Source: Chloracidobacterium sp. UBA6041
GTDB lineage: Bacteria; Acidobacteriota; Blastocatellia; Pyrinomonadales; Pyrinomonadaceae
DNA length: 15,124 nucleotides
Assembly (NCBI GenBank): GCA_002427845.1
Contig: DIYZ01000012.1
Coordinates: 1-15,124, forward strand
Direction of reading: 5' to 3'
The translations under genes and the position numbers were made by a program. This document shows positions 1-7,828 of this stretch, piece by piece; positions within the stretch are counted from its first letter, which is position 1; each line of letters starts with the position of its first letter. The notes beneath the pieces are model-generated. The model saw only the letters and a list, made by a program, of their open reading frames with translations. It searched no databases and was not told the DNA's origin.

Positions 1-216
1 GGTCAGCCTCTGAGCCCATGGCTAGGCGAGCCGGCTTTTCCGTTTCAATTGGCCGCTCCGACAAACCTTTTCAGTCGGGCTTACCAACCATTTCCAAGTA
101 TATAAATGGACTGAAAAATACCTTTGCGCGGTAACAGGATGCAAAGACTTACTACATTTTTTACTACAGTAAGCTTTTCACTGAACTGTGGAGTGTCTCT
201 AAGTTGTTGAGTAGAT
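1..216. other. Flank outside the tRNA fragment, no gene recognised
   Basis: I find no credible coding region here. The plus strand is open in frame 1 for 37 codons from the edge, but the peptide resembles nothing I know. In the tRNA-Cys reading direction (minus strand) this is the sequence directly downstream of the tRNA 3' end. If a single island integrated, it would be the old chromosomal flank. The paired TGTAGTA repeats at 150-168 instead look like recombinase sites, which would fit a second element or a remnant here. Confidence 0.4.
150..168 (-). repeat. Paired TGTAGTA repeat, possible recombinase arm site (outer)
   Basis: TACTACA occurs at 150-156 and 162-168 (TGTAGTA on the minus strand), 12 bases apart and separated by a T run. 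A matching pair, TGTGGTA twice, lies on the other side of the tRNA fragment. Repeats spaced about one helical turn apart and flanking a tRNA core resemble arm-type sites for a tyrosine recombinase or its accessory factor. That role is inferred. The repeats themselves are directly visible. Confidence 0.4.
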
Positions 217-264
<48 letters not shown>

Positions 265-286
265 GTTCAGACCATCCCTCACCGAT

Positions 287-303
287 TACCACAGAGTACC
301 ACA
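287..303 (-). repeat. Paired TGTGGTA repeat, possible recombinase arm site (inner)
   Basis: TACCACA occurs at 287-293 and 297-303 (TGTGGTA on the minus strand), 10 bases apart. It differs from the outer pair only by one purine transition in each unit (TGTRGTA) and by spacing. It lies just inside the presumed element end, about 22 bases beyond the break in the tRNA. Confidence 0.4.
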
Positions 304-529
304 CAGGCATAAACATTAGGGCATTCGCAACGGGCCGAGACTCAGTGGCAGTCAGTGTCGCTCCGTAGTGGCCACAAAAATGGACACAGTAGCTCCTCCT
401 CTTGAGGCGATAGCTTCTTCTCCCTAAGCTTGATTCGCTTTTTGGGTGGCCATGTGAGGACGACTTTAGTATAGCGGATGGGTGGTCGGGCGCAAGGCTC
501 TTGAATGTACGACACTCCTAGCGGTATAA

Positions 530-853
530 GTGGGCATCATGAGAGAGGAGCATCTTAGAACAGAGGCTATTTTGGGCTTGGCCGCGATGCGGTCCGAGCT
601 ATCAAAGTACGAGGACGAGCTGCCGACGATTACCATCATGCACATGATCTGCTCAGCTATGAGGGAAGTATCCGAGCAAGCTGATAAAGGAGAGTACGGC
701 GCCCTAGCAGTAAAGAGCCTGTTGCGGCTATGGAAGAACTTGAAATTTGCTGAGATAACAGGTGAGAACATTTCAGAGCTGAATGCAGTCGTAGAACGCA
801 TGTACGCCAAAACAACTGAAGAGTCGCGCCGCGCTGGAGCTTCGGAACGCTAA
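530..853 (+). CDS. Small hypothetical protein
   Basis: A 107-codon reading frame starts at GTG 530, or more plausibly at ATG 539 (104 residues). Neither start has a convincing Shine-Dalgarno. The product is rich in Glu, Leu, Ala and Met, with an amphipathic helical look (for example LGLAAMRSELSKYEDELP), no Cys and no signal peptide or membrane segment, so a small cytoplasmic helical protein is likely. I do not recognise the family. The opposite strand is also open (466-810), but it would give a Ser-rich, disordered-looking product typical of an antisense shadow. The gene is the first inside the presumed element end and is followed by about 100 bases before the TPR gene. Whether it is truly expressed is uncertain. 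Confidence 0.5.
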   Translation: MGIMREEHLRTEAILGLAAMRSELSKYEDELPTITIMHMICSAMREVSEQADKGEYGALAVKSLLRLWKNLKFAEITGENISELNAVVERMYAKTTEESRRAGASER

Positions 854-954
854 TGCCACATGAACCCTTCTCAACTATTCGAGAAACAGAGAACGCGAGA
901 CTTTTTCGCGCCTAAGTTACATTGGTTTGTTCAGCCACCTGTGCCGGTGCCGGC

Positions 955-2238
955 ATGTCTCGTTCAGTCGAAATGAAAATGAAAGATCTCGAACAGTTCG
1001 TTTCAACCTACAAAGATGCACTTGATGCTCTTCCTCAGCAGGGCGACAGCGATGCCATGCTCAAGATAATGAAGTTGCTCATTTCCCGAGATGAGCTCGC
1101 TAGCGCGCTCGCAAGGGGCGGTTGTGAATCGGTTTCGGCGCTGATTAACATCGACGCTCTGGACGAGCGGCTCCGGAACGCTGCCGTGACCATTGATGAG
1201 GTTGCAGGAAGATCAACTCTCGCCAACTGGCGGCAAAGCATTCATCCGATCGAGAGCCCGTGGTGGTGGAATTTGGATGAGCGCGCGGCGGCTGCTGAGC
1301 CGGGCCGTAATCCGCTTTGGACTATTCCGGCGGCGCTGTTCTTAGCACTTTCCCTCAGCGTCATGGCCGATACGATCACTACGCTGAAGAATGGCGGACT
1401 AAACAGGCTCAGCGTTCTTGGCACATTCATGCAGGGCCTGCTGGCCCTGTTGGTGGGAAGCACCTTCCTTACGGGAGTCAGTGAATGGCTCGAGAAGCTC
1501 TTCACGAAAATGAATCTCAATCGAAAGTTCCAGGGGAGATCAAGAGTGGTTTTGGCGGCGACCGTTTTGGCGCTGACATTTGCCATTAACCTCGAACTGC
1601 CAGTCCAGGTGGCTCGATACCGCAACCACGAGGGTGATCTTTCTTTCAAGAACAAGGAATACCAGGATGCCGCTGAGAATTATCGACAGGCCTTAGCCCT
1701 TGAGCCTTCGCTGGCGGCGGTGCATTTCCATCTGGCGCTGTCATCCGACAGAATCCGCGATTACCCGAACGCCATCAGTGAATATGAGCGCGGCGTCGAA
1801 ACCGATCCTAACAACTACATTGCCGCTAATAACCTCGCGCGTCTGTATATCCTGCAAGCCAGGAATTATGGTGGCGCGCTGCGGCATCTGAATTATTGGA
1901 TCAAGAATCTGGAGCGAGTACCAGTGGGAGTCCACTATGCCTTATTCAAGAATCGCGGCTGGGTTAATTTTGAATCAAAAAACTTAGTTCAGGCGAAAGA
2001 CGACCTGGAGACTGCCATAAAGAAGAACAGTGACGGGGCCGCGGCGCACTATTTACTCGGCCGGGTGTTTGAAGAGCTTGGTGACCAAGCCAAAGCGAGG
2101 CAGCAATGGGATCAGTTCATGGAGATAGTAACCAGACGTGATACCGCAGTCGGAGGCGACGAACGGTTGGAGAATGATATTGAGCCGGATTGGGTGGCGC
2201 ATGCTCATGAGCAACTTGTGAAAGGGGACGTGAAATGA
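955..2238 (+). CDS. TPR-repeat integral membrane protein
   Basis: This 427-residue protein is numbered from ATG 955. The frame is open back to TTG 922, and ATG 973 or 979 are alternatives; no start has a clear Shine-Dalgarno. Residues 1-100 form a soluble, helical N-terminal region ending in a Trp-rich SPWWW motif at 101-105. Hydrophobic segments at about 122-140, 152-175 and 198-214 suggest three membrane passes. From about 222 onward there are four or five tetratricopeptide-like repeats; the clearest is at 225-251, with Ala/Tyr spacing and ending LEP. TPRs bind partner proteins, so a membrane-anchored scaffold is the likely role. The stop overlaps the start of the next gene by four bases (ATGA), which implies coupled translation and a shared function with that lipoprotein. 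No catalytic domain is visible, and I cannot name a family for the N-terminal region. Confidence 0.85.
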   Translation: MSRSVEMKMKDLEQFVSTYKDALDALPQQGDSDAMLKIMKLLISRDELASALARGGCESVSALINIDALDERLRNAAVTIDEVAGRSTLANWRQSIHPIESPWWWNLDERAAAAEPGRNPLWTIPAALFLALSLSVMADTITTLKNGGLNRLSVLGTFMQGLLALLVGSTFLTGVSEWLEKLFTKMNLNRKFQGRSRVVLAATVLALTFAINLELPVQVARYRNHEGDLSFKNKEYQDAAENYRQALALEPSLAAVHFHLALSSDRIRDYPNAISEYERGVETDPNNYIAANNLARLYILQARNYGGALRHLNYWIKNLERVPVGVHYALFKNRGWVNFESKNLVQAKDDLETAIKKNSDGAAAHYLLGRVFEELGDQAKARQQWDQFMEIVTRRDTAVGGDERLENDIEPDWVAHAHEQLVKGDVK

Positions 2239-3182
2239 AAAAACCAAACCAGGCATCACTCTTTGCTCTAATGGTCATCGCCTTCATGGGAATTTCCTGC
2301 GGACATGAGCCTTCCGCCAAGACCGACGCAAACAAGGGGCGCAATACCAACCAAACGCCGACGCCGACGCCGAACGTCAACAACGTCAATAAGGATAATG
2401 GCGGGGCCAGTACTGGAGAGGATGAGAACGACACCGTGACGATTATCCGCACGGAAGGTGGCGTAACTCAGAAGTTCAAGGGCACTAGTGATTTTGTACA
2501 TATCGACGGCGGGGCTTTTCACAGCGGCGATCTGTTGCTGGTAGGAGATGCCTCCACCGCTGTGATTGATTGTAACGAGAGCACTCTGTGTTCGCTGGGC
2601 AAGGGCGAGTATTCCCGGTGCTGCGGAGATGTGTGCCAGAGTCGCATTCCACTGGCCCCGCCCGACGGCACTGAGGTCCTTGCCTTCTCGAAGATCAGCG
2701 ATCTTCCGCCTGAGCAAATGCACCTACTGCAATCCTCTGAGTCGAAGATAAGGGCACTGCGTGCCAACGAGGTTACCACTCAGTTTCTGATCGCGACTCT
2801 TTATTCGTCCTGGAAGGTGAAGGAAGCCAATCAGGAGATCGACAAGCTCTCGCAAAAACTAAACGACCCTCAAGCTCCTCAGAAACTGGATAAGCTGTAT
2901 TTGCCGATGCTGAAAAAGAGTGGGGACCTTTACCGCAGGATGGACAATAAGAGCCAGGCAGAACAGACTTACAAAAAGGTGGTTGAGCAGGCGCCACAGA
3001 CGAATGACCAGCAAGTGAAAGCTGACGCCCATGTTTCGCTCGGAGAGATATACAAAGACACCGGCCGGAAGGAAGAGGCCGTTCAAAATCTGCAGAAAGG
3101 GCAGCAACTGTACGAGCAACAGGGCAATCGGAAGAAGGCAGAGGACATTCGTAAGACGATAGTCAAGGTGCAAAAACAGTAG
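2235..3182 (+). CDS. Putative lipoprotein with FecR-like and TPR regions
   Basis: This 315-residue protein starts at ATG 2235, inside the stop of the upstream gene. The N-terminus has Lys residues, a hydrophobic stretch and GISC with Cys22, a lipobox-like site with an atypical Gly at -3. A low-complexity linker follows, with TPTPTP at 41-46. Residues about 67-135 resemble a FecR-like beta domain (GDLLLVGDASTAVIDC) carrying a Cys cluster at 113, 119, 129, 130 and 134. From about 200 to the end the protein is helical, with TPR-like repeats at about 222-254 and 261-295. FecR-like domains are found in envelope signalling and scaffold proteins. Overlap with the TPR membrane gene suggests the two products form an envelope complex. 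The substrate or signal is unknown. Lipidation is predicted from the motif only. Confidence 0.8.
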   Translation: MKKPNQASLFALMVIAFMGISCGHEPSAKTDANKGRNTNQTPTPTPNVNNVNKDNGGASTGEDENDTVTIIRTEGGVTQKFKGTSDFVHIDGGAFHSGDLLLVGDASTAVIDCNESTLCSLGKGEYSRCCGDVCQSRIPLAPPDGTEVLAFSKISDLPPEQMHLLQSSESKIRALRANEVTTQFLIATLYSSWKVKEANQEIDKLSQKLNDPQAPQKLDKLYLPMLKKSGDLYRRMDNKSQAEQTYKKVVEQAPQTNDQQVKADAHVSLGEIYKDTGRKEEAVQNLQKGQQLYEQQGNRKKAEDIRKTIVKVQKQ

Positions 3183-3501
3183 ACGAATACCAGAGGCGTT
3201 GAGTCGGACGGAAAGCACGTTGTCGCTGTTATCATTCGACCCGACCACAATGGACCTCATTTCGCGGGTCCGGCCTACGTCAGAGTTGGTTCCGAGAGCC
3301 CGAGGGCGTCCGAAGCCTAATCCAGGGAGTTAATAGCGAGTAGGGTCAGCAAAGCAAGACCACTGCCGGAAGCGAAACGGAAAGGCGAGCGGGTGAGCGT
3401 CTGCTTATGGCCATTCGGTTTCAATGATCACATTATGAGAAGTATTCCAATGGATTGTGCCGTTATCGAATGTACTCCATTGCTTGCTGTGTTTCAGCTA
3501 A
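3183..3501. other. Gap of 319 bases, no gene recognised
   Basis: Neither strand carries a convincing gene, RNA or strong terminator. It ends at the in-frame TAA (3499-3501) that closes the reading frame ahead of the truncated IPT/TIG gene. The 5' part of that gene may once have occupied this space, but I cannot read an IPT-like peptide in the other frames here. Confidence 0.4.
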
Positions 3502-3522
3502 ACCGGATCAAACAGCATATCG

Positions 3523-4179
3523 GTGTCGGGCTCTGGTGTGACCGCAACTGACCTCAATTTTATCAACAGTGGACTCTTGTCGGCGAACCTGAATATAGCG
3601 GCTGATGCAAGCGCCGCCGGAAATCATTCCGTTACGGTAACCACGAATGGATTCACCAGCAACAGCGTGAACTTCTACGTACAGATACCGACATCGCTGG
3701 CAGTGCTTTCCAGCGGCGTGGCAACCAATGCATACGCCAATTCACTGGCTAACGGCTGCCCACCCACCGCTGTACCTGGTAGGAATGGAGGCACTGCCGG
3801 TCCATACGGTATGCAAATATTCATTCGTTACCAGGTGATGGATCAAGCAAACCCCGCTCAGGCAATTGTTGCCACTCAGCCGCTGCGAGAAGATTTGATA
3901 AATTTCATGCTTGATGGAGAACCTTTCCCCGGAGATGTCGACAATGGCCTGGTAACCACCTCGGGCACAACAGAAGCAGACGGAACGTTTACCGACACTC
4001 CCGTTGGCGCGTGCTCTCCGGATCCGTTCACTTCGGCAACGTTTGATCAAGATCTGTTTATGTCCACCGATCACACGCTCGACGTTCGCAGCAACCATTG
4101 GGCTCTGACGGGCCGTTTTGGTTGCGGCAATATAAACAATGGCGGCTTTGGCGTTAGCGTTAGTGTTAACTGTCCATAA
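3523..4179 (+). CDS. 5'-truncated IPT/TIG-domain protein
   Basis: The frame opens at 3502, straight after a stop, and the first usable start is GTG 3523, which has no Shine-Dalgarno. The first codons already sit in the middle of an Ig-like IPT/TIG fold: VSGSGVT, then a strand pattern ending SVTVTTNGFTSNSVNFYV (about residues 36-53 from GTG 3523). The beginning of the domain and any signal peptide are missing. Residues about 60-218 form a Gly/Asn/Thr-rich extracellular-type region with a few Cys, ending SVSVNCP. Complete relatives are secreted or surface proteins with several such domains. This copy is best read as the C-terminal remnant of a larger surface protein, probably not exported and possibly a pseudogene. 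Its end is echoed by a shorter fragment at 4662-4751. Confidence 0.6.
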   Translation: MSGSGVTATDLNFINSGLLSANLNIAADASAAGNHSVTVTTNGFTSNSVNFYVQIPTSLAVLSSGVATNAYANSLANGCPPTAVPGRNGGTAGPYGMQIFIRYQVMDQANPAQAIVATQPLREDLINFMLDGEPFPGDVDNGLVTTSGTTEADGTFTDTPVGACSPDPFTSATFDQDLFMSTDHTLDVRSNHWALTGRFGCGNINNGGFGVSVSVNCP

Positions 4180-4217
4180 AGCGAAAGATGTTACGGCTCG
4201 TCGCAAGGAGGTCGAAA

Positions 4218-4661
4218 ATGTCCACACACCGATTGCATGTGGCTCTCTTCGTTGGTGTCATGCTTTTGGCGGTCGCGCCAGCATTATCCGCGCAAACTAC
4301 AGCGGATTTGAAGAACAAATTCGGACCACCGGATAAGCACGGATATTACATTGTACGTAAAGGCATACGTCTCAAGGCCATCACCGAAAAGGAAAAGGTA
4401 CGCGAAATGGTGATTGAGCCCGACGACGCCCAATCACAAGTTGCTGCTAACAGCTTAATACCGGCGGCCACGGTAAATGAAATCATCGCCGAGCTTGCAC
4501 CTGTTTCGTTACGTGGAAAACACGTTCGGTCGATAGTGTTCAACGCCGGCCTTTCTTCAGTCGCTGCGGAAGAATACGAGCAGGTTACGATTAGCACTGT
4601 CTTAACTGAACGCGGAGGAACGGGCGGAATTACATCGGCGAGCATTCGGTGGAAAAAATGA
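4218..4661 (+). CDS. Secreted hypothetical protein
   Basis: A perfect Shine-Dalgarno AAGGAGG (4205-4211) six bases before ATG 4218 fixes this start, although the frame is open back to 4188. The 147-residue product has a typical signal peptide (about 1-25, hydrophobic VALFVGVMLLAVAPAL, cleavage after LSA before QTT). The mature part of about 120 residues begins TADLKNKFGPPDKHGYY. It includes an EYEQVTIS strand near 119 and ends in an SIRW motif, suggesting a small mixed alpha/beta periplasmic or exported domain. I recall similar small exported proteins from Acidobacteriota-like genomes but no name or function. It lies 38 bases after the truncated IPT/TIG gene, so it may now be transcribed with that remnant. 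Confidence 0.8.
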   Translation: MSTHRLHVALFVGVMLLAVAPALSAQTTADLKNKFGPPDKHGYYIVRKGIRLKAITEKEKVREMVIEPDDAQSQVAANSLIPAATVNEIIAELAPVSLRGKHVRSIVFNAGLSSVAAEEYEQVTISTVLTERGGTGGITSASIRWKK

Positions 4662-4751
4662 CCGCCGACAATCTCAATTACAGTAGCAGGCGACTACGGG
4701 ACTGGCGCATTCGCTACTACGGGGCAGTTGACTATTAACTGTCCATATTGA
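4662..4751 (+). pseudogene. Ghost C-terminus of a second surface protein
   Basis: Directly after the stop of the preceding gene, in the same frame, 29 sense codons continue open to TGA 4749-4751. The peptide begins PPTISITVAGDYGTG and ends LTINCPY. Its style (Gly/Thr-rich beta strands) and its Asn-Cys-Pro end resemble the end of the truncated IPT/TIG protein, which closes VSVNCP. There is no start codon, so this looks like a leftover of a related gene whose body has been lost. It lies immediately upstream of the Shine-Dalgarno of the next gene. The match is short, so chance cannot be excluded. Confidence 0.45.
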
Positions 4752-4764
4752 AAAGGAGGGGAAC

Positions 4765-5334
4765 ATGCGATCGATGAACTGGACGCTGGCTATCGCTATC
4801 ACTCTTGGCTGCCTTCTCGGTACTTCCAACGGCCAGCTACGGCCGAAGAGGAAAGCGGTCCTTGTACCGCCCGACCATGTGCTAACGACTATTGCCAATC
4901 AACCCGACTGTCCTCTGAAGTTCGATAAGGCGGCAATGATTCTTTACCTGGACGCCGAGGGTGGCGGAAGCGATGTCTATGAACTACGCAATCGCGGCTC
5001 GAAACCCATACGTGCCTATTCCGTGGCTGTTTGGACTTCGATCGGTACGGGAAACATTGTCGAACAGCAAACGCTGAAGAATGGGCGAGTGCTGCCCGGG
5101 GAGAAAGCACCGCAACCTGGCGAAGGACGAGAAGTCGAGATCGTTCCCCTGACCGACGATCTCCGAGACAAACTTAAACTTCGTGGGCCAATGACCGCCG
5201 TCTCCGTTTTCATGGTCCTGCGTGTTGAGTTCGAGGATGGCTCGGCATATTCAGACGAGCCGGCTTTCGCGGCGTTGCAGCAGTACTTCGAAAAAATCGG
5301 CGCAAGTTCGGAGATTACCTCAGGAACGAGGTGA
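4765..5334 (+). CDS. Secreted hypothetical protein
   Basis: This 189-residue protein starts at ATG 4765, preceded by AAAAGGAGGGG, a strong Shine-Dalgarno. ATG 4774 is the only close alternative. Residues 1-24 form a signal peptide (WTLAIAITLGCLLG, then TSNGQ). The mature chain starts with a basic stretch (RPKRK). Residues about 45-160 look like an all-beta sandwich: LKFDKAAMILYLDAEG, then YELRNRGSKPIRAYSVAVW, and a late FMVLRVEFEDGS strand. This pattern is common in small exported proteins with an Ig-like fold. There are few Cys and no enzyme motif. The function is unknown; it probably sits in the periplasm or outside the cell. Confidence 0.8.
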   Translation: MRSMNWTLAIAITLGCLLGTSNGQLRPKRKAVLVPPDHVLTTIANQPDCPLKFDKAAMILYLDAEGGGSDVYELRNRGSKPIRAYSVAVWTSIGTGNIVEQQTLKNGRVLPGEKAPQPGEGREVEIVPLTDDLRDKLKLRGPMTAVSVFMVLRVEFEDGSAYSDEPAFAALQQYFEKIGASSEITSGTR

Positions 5335-5846
5335 CTTCGATCATCCCTTGCTTTTTCTTCGCCTAGAGCAGTGCGTTGCCGCCAAAAGAGTGTAAACTCT
5401 CGATGCTATGAATGAACAAGACATTCTGATCGAAACCACACAATACCAATGTCCTCAAATCTAATGACTGCATCGTCGAGACTGTCCTCTAGCGATAGAA
5501 GGTTAAATTAAGGCGCATCCGCTCCGCCACCTCGTTATCCGATGATCTTCGCGTTATGAGCAGTCTCAGCGTTGACCAGCAGGTAATTTTTGCAACGCTT
5601 CTCTCACGCTCGCTAAATCGTTGTTAGTACTCAATCTGGTGCGACACGTTCGTACAAAACTGACTCATAAGTCCTCCTGCTTAGGGCACGCAAACTGCCG
5701 GAATTTGGCAGCAACAGCCCCCAGAGTGGACATACCGAGTTGTACCGTTTTGTTCGGCTTTCGCCCCCATTTTGTTAGGTTGCGTTTACCCAAATTCGCC
5801 GTTGCTGCGCCTTGTTGTGTAACTCCAGTGATACAGAGAACTAGAA
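5335..5846. other. Gap of 512 bases, no gene recognised
   Basis: This stretch separates the plus-strand genes from the minus-strand pair that converges on it. Reading frames present (for example 5621-5875 plus and 5665-5850 minus) have no Shine-Dalgarno and give basic, unconvincing peptides. A small inverted repeat, CTGCC / GGCAG, near 5695-5713 is too weak for a confident terminator. Nothing else stands out. Confidence 0.4.
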
Positions 5847-6599
5847 TCATTGGAGCAAGGGCAGGAAGCTGGTGATTGTACCATTAACTCGCTGCACCAG
5901 CTGGCCGAGCATTGGGACAATCGGTTTACCCTTGATAATCTCAGGCTCGCAGAGCGCCAAATCAAATGCAACCTTCGTGTAGTCCTCAACGCCGGGTTTG
6001 CAGATAAAAAATACGTCGCCGTTTTTCAACGGCACTTGGAAATTGGGGAAGGCGAAAGGGGGAGCCTTAAAGTCGCGCAGACTAGTGGGGACTTCAATGG
6101 TACCTTGCGTTACCGATACGAGAGTTGCGAGCAGCGCGTGGTGTTTGTCGGCAATGTCCAACTCGTGGAGAACCCACAGAGCGTTATCTCCGCCCTGATA
6201 CGGTTTGGCTGCTTCGATCGCATTGATAGCAAACTGCGACATACCTCTTACTTTCCGCGGGTCCATGGTCTTGTATTTCGCGGGGTCGTCGAAGATTGGG
6301 AAACAAGTCTGACGCAAAGGAACTTGTCCGTTAACAAGCACAAGTTGGTATGCCAAATGATCTAAAGCGCTTCGGAGGTTATGGATAACGTCCCCAGCGA
6401 TAAGACCGATCTCAGCAGGCGGTATGCTCAGATCGTTGACATTAAACCTGTAATATCCCGTCTGTGGATCGATCTCGCGACCGATAGTATAAGGGTCTGT
6501 TTCGATGAACCTCTTACACGCGATTGCCAACTCATCGACGTGCTTTATGGCCCGTTCGATTTTCTTTTGGATGAGTGTTAGTCTCTCGTCGTTAGTCAT
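5847..6599 (-). CDS. Hypothetical protein with RSALDH and DKHH signatures
   Basis: This 250-residue, probably cytoplasmic protein has no signal peptide or membrane segment. Two blocks look like family signatures: GDVIHNLRSALDHLAYQL (about 69-86) and LWVLHELDIADKHH (about 141-154). I recall both patterns from a widespread, unnamed bacterial family, but not a Pfam name. The first block contains R76 and H81 in an Arg-x4-His arrangement. That spacing matches the catalytic motif of HEPN ribonucleases, but the fold is not established. The C-terminal third looks like beta strands (GTIEVPTSL; KNGDVFFICKP). ATG 6599 has only a weak upstream GTGAG. The gene follows the DUF5677-like gene by 33 bases and is probably in one operon with it. 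Both are cargo next to the mobility module. Confidence 0.75.
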   Translation of the reverse strand: MTNDERLTLIQKKIERAIKHVDELAIACKRFIETDPYTIGREIDPQTGYYRFNVNDLSIPPAEIGLIAGDVIHNLRSALDHLAYQLVLVNGQVPLRQTCFPIFDDPAKYKTMDPRKVRGMSQFAINAIEAAKPYQGGDNALWVLHELDIADKHHALLATLVSVTQGTIEVPTSLRDFKAPPFAFPNFQVPLKNGDVFFICKPGVEDYTKVAFDLALCEPEIIKGKPIVPMLGQLVQRVNGTITSFLPLLQ

Positions 6600-6632
6600 T
6601 CGTCACTCACAGCGAGCAGCAAAACACCTGTT

Positions 6633-7580
6633 CTATTCAGCGTCCTCGGATGGCAACTCGCCAGCCTTGAAATCCCGCATAAGCCTTCCGTAATTTAGAT
6701 CTCTTTGGCGACGTAGTTCCCGCCATTGTGCATTTAGGTCGTTTATTGCATCGTGAAATTGCTGATCCTTGAGGGTGATCTGGGTGCAGAACATTGCTAA
6801 GTCCTGACACCACTTCAGTGCGAGTACGGCTGCATTTGAATAGTAAATGCGGTCCAGATTAGTAACGCCTGCCATAGTTGAATGAATCAACCAGTTCATC
6901 CTGCGATACTCCGTACGGTAATACTCGGCCAGCGACATTCCAAGGCTCGCTTTGATCTGATCGCCGTATACAGCGTCCGCATCTTTGACGTCCCCGAAAA
7001 GATCCTTACCAGTCCAACGGTCGGGATGCACAGCCTTGCTAGGATTTTTAGCATGAGGCCACAACGTCTTGCGCATACTATCTATAGAATTCTTCTCGCG
7101 CCGGATGAACGACTCAGCCTCGGAGTGGACGGCGGGAACATTGCCTGCGCCGTAAAAAGCCACTAACTGCTCTGCGGCTTTCAATCGCTCTGAAAAAGCC
7201 AGATGGTACATTTTCCAGCCGCTGCTATTTGTCGGATCAGTATGAAGGAGCACAAGGTCAACAGAGAACTCAAGCAGTGATCTGTTGCCCGCCGAGATCG
7301 CTTGTATGTGCTTAGTATGGTTGAGGAGTTCGAGGCTTTGCATCCAAGCGTAGGCTCTAATCCATACTGCTCGAATTGCATCGTCCCGATGCTTTACGGC
7401 CGAGCGCGGTAGGACAGCCATAATCATAGGCTCACACTTTTGCATGTACTCTCGATAAAGTTGAATGCCAGCGAACATGGCATTCGCATGCGCTTCAGCA
7501 TTTTTTAGTTCCCGGTCGCTGCTCAATTCCTTGCCCGCTCTCACTGATATTTGTAATAGAGTTTCAGCTCTGCACCACAT
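6633..7580 (-). CDS. DUF5677-like helical protein
   Basis: This 315-residue, mostly helical, soluble protein begins at ATG 7580 with AAAGGAAGG a few bases upstream, a good Shine-Dalgarno. Residues about 92-112 (IQAISAGNRSLLEFSVDLVLL) and about 216-237 (SLAEYYRTEYRRMNWLIHST) match the pattern I associate with DUF5677: a buried R-x-L-L-E helix and a later Tyr...His helix. The second block holds R227 and H233 in an Arg-x5-His arrangement. The C-terminal 45 residues are charged and probably a coiled coil. The biochemical role of the family is not known to me. The gene heads a two-gene minus-strand unit lying just downstream of the relaxase gene, separated from it by about 250 bases. The family assignment is from memory of the motif, not a search. 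Confidence 0.7.
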   Translation of the reverse strand: MWCRAETLLQISVRAGKELSSDRELKNAEAHANAMFAGIQLYREYMQKCEPMIMAVLPRSAVKHRDDAIRAVWIRAYAWMQSLELLNHTKHIQAISAGNRSLLEFSVDLVLLHTDPTNSSGWKMYHLAFSERLKAAEQLVAFYGAGNVPAVHSEAESFIRREKNSIDSMRKTLWPHAKNPSKAVHPDRWTGKDLFGDVKDADAVYGDQIKASLGMSLAEYYRTEYRRMNWLIHSTMAGVTNLDRIYYSNAAVLALKWCQDLAMFCTQITLKDQQFHDAINDLNAQWRELRRQRDLNYGRLMRDFKAGELPSEDAE

Positions 7581-7828
7581 CTACCTTCCTTTCTTGGGTA
7601 AGACGTGAAGGACAAAATATCACGCAAATAGCGCGGCAGCGATTGCGCAGTCCAGGGACCGATTTCTCCAGGCTCCTACTCTTCGGTATTTACCGTCATT
7701 TTCGTGGCACTAGAAAACTTATTTCGGCGGCTCGTGGCTGAAACTTCAGTCGCCGATTATCCGGCTGCCGAGTTCAGGAATGCTTCATCAAGTGCGAATG
7801 AAAGTTTAATGGGATTCGCGGCGATTAA
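7581..7828. other. Spacer between relaxase gene and cargo pair
   Basis: These 248 bases should hold the promoter of the minus-strand cargo pair and the end of the mobility operon. I see no strong hairpin terminator. A possible minus-strand -10 element (TATTTT) lies about 45 bases ahead of ATG 7580, but its -35 is unconvincing. No gene is supported. Confidence 0.3.

Noticed and set aside
466..810. Minus-strand 114-codon frame opposite the first small gene
   Set aside because: The product is Ser-rich, low in structure and has no Shine-Dalgarno. The plus-strand product has a more natural helical composition.
886..915. Terminator hairpin CGCGA / TCGCG before the TPR gene
   Set aside because: The arms are only five bases and no T run follows the stem. 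It is too weak to call.
5621..5875. Plus-strand 84-codon frame in the 5335-5846 gap
   Set aside because: There is no ribosome site. The product is Arg-, Cys- and His-rich without recognisable features and runs into the end of the converging minus-strand gene.
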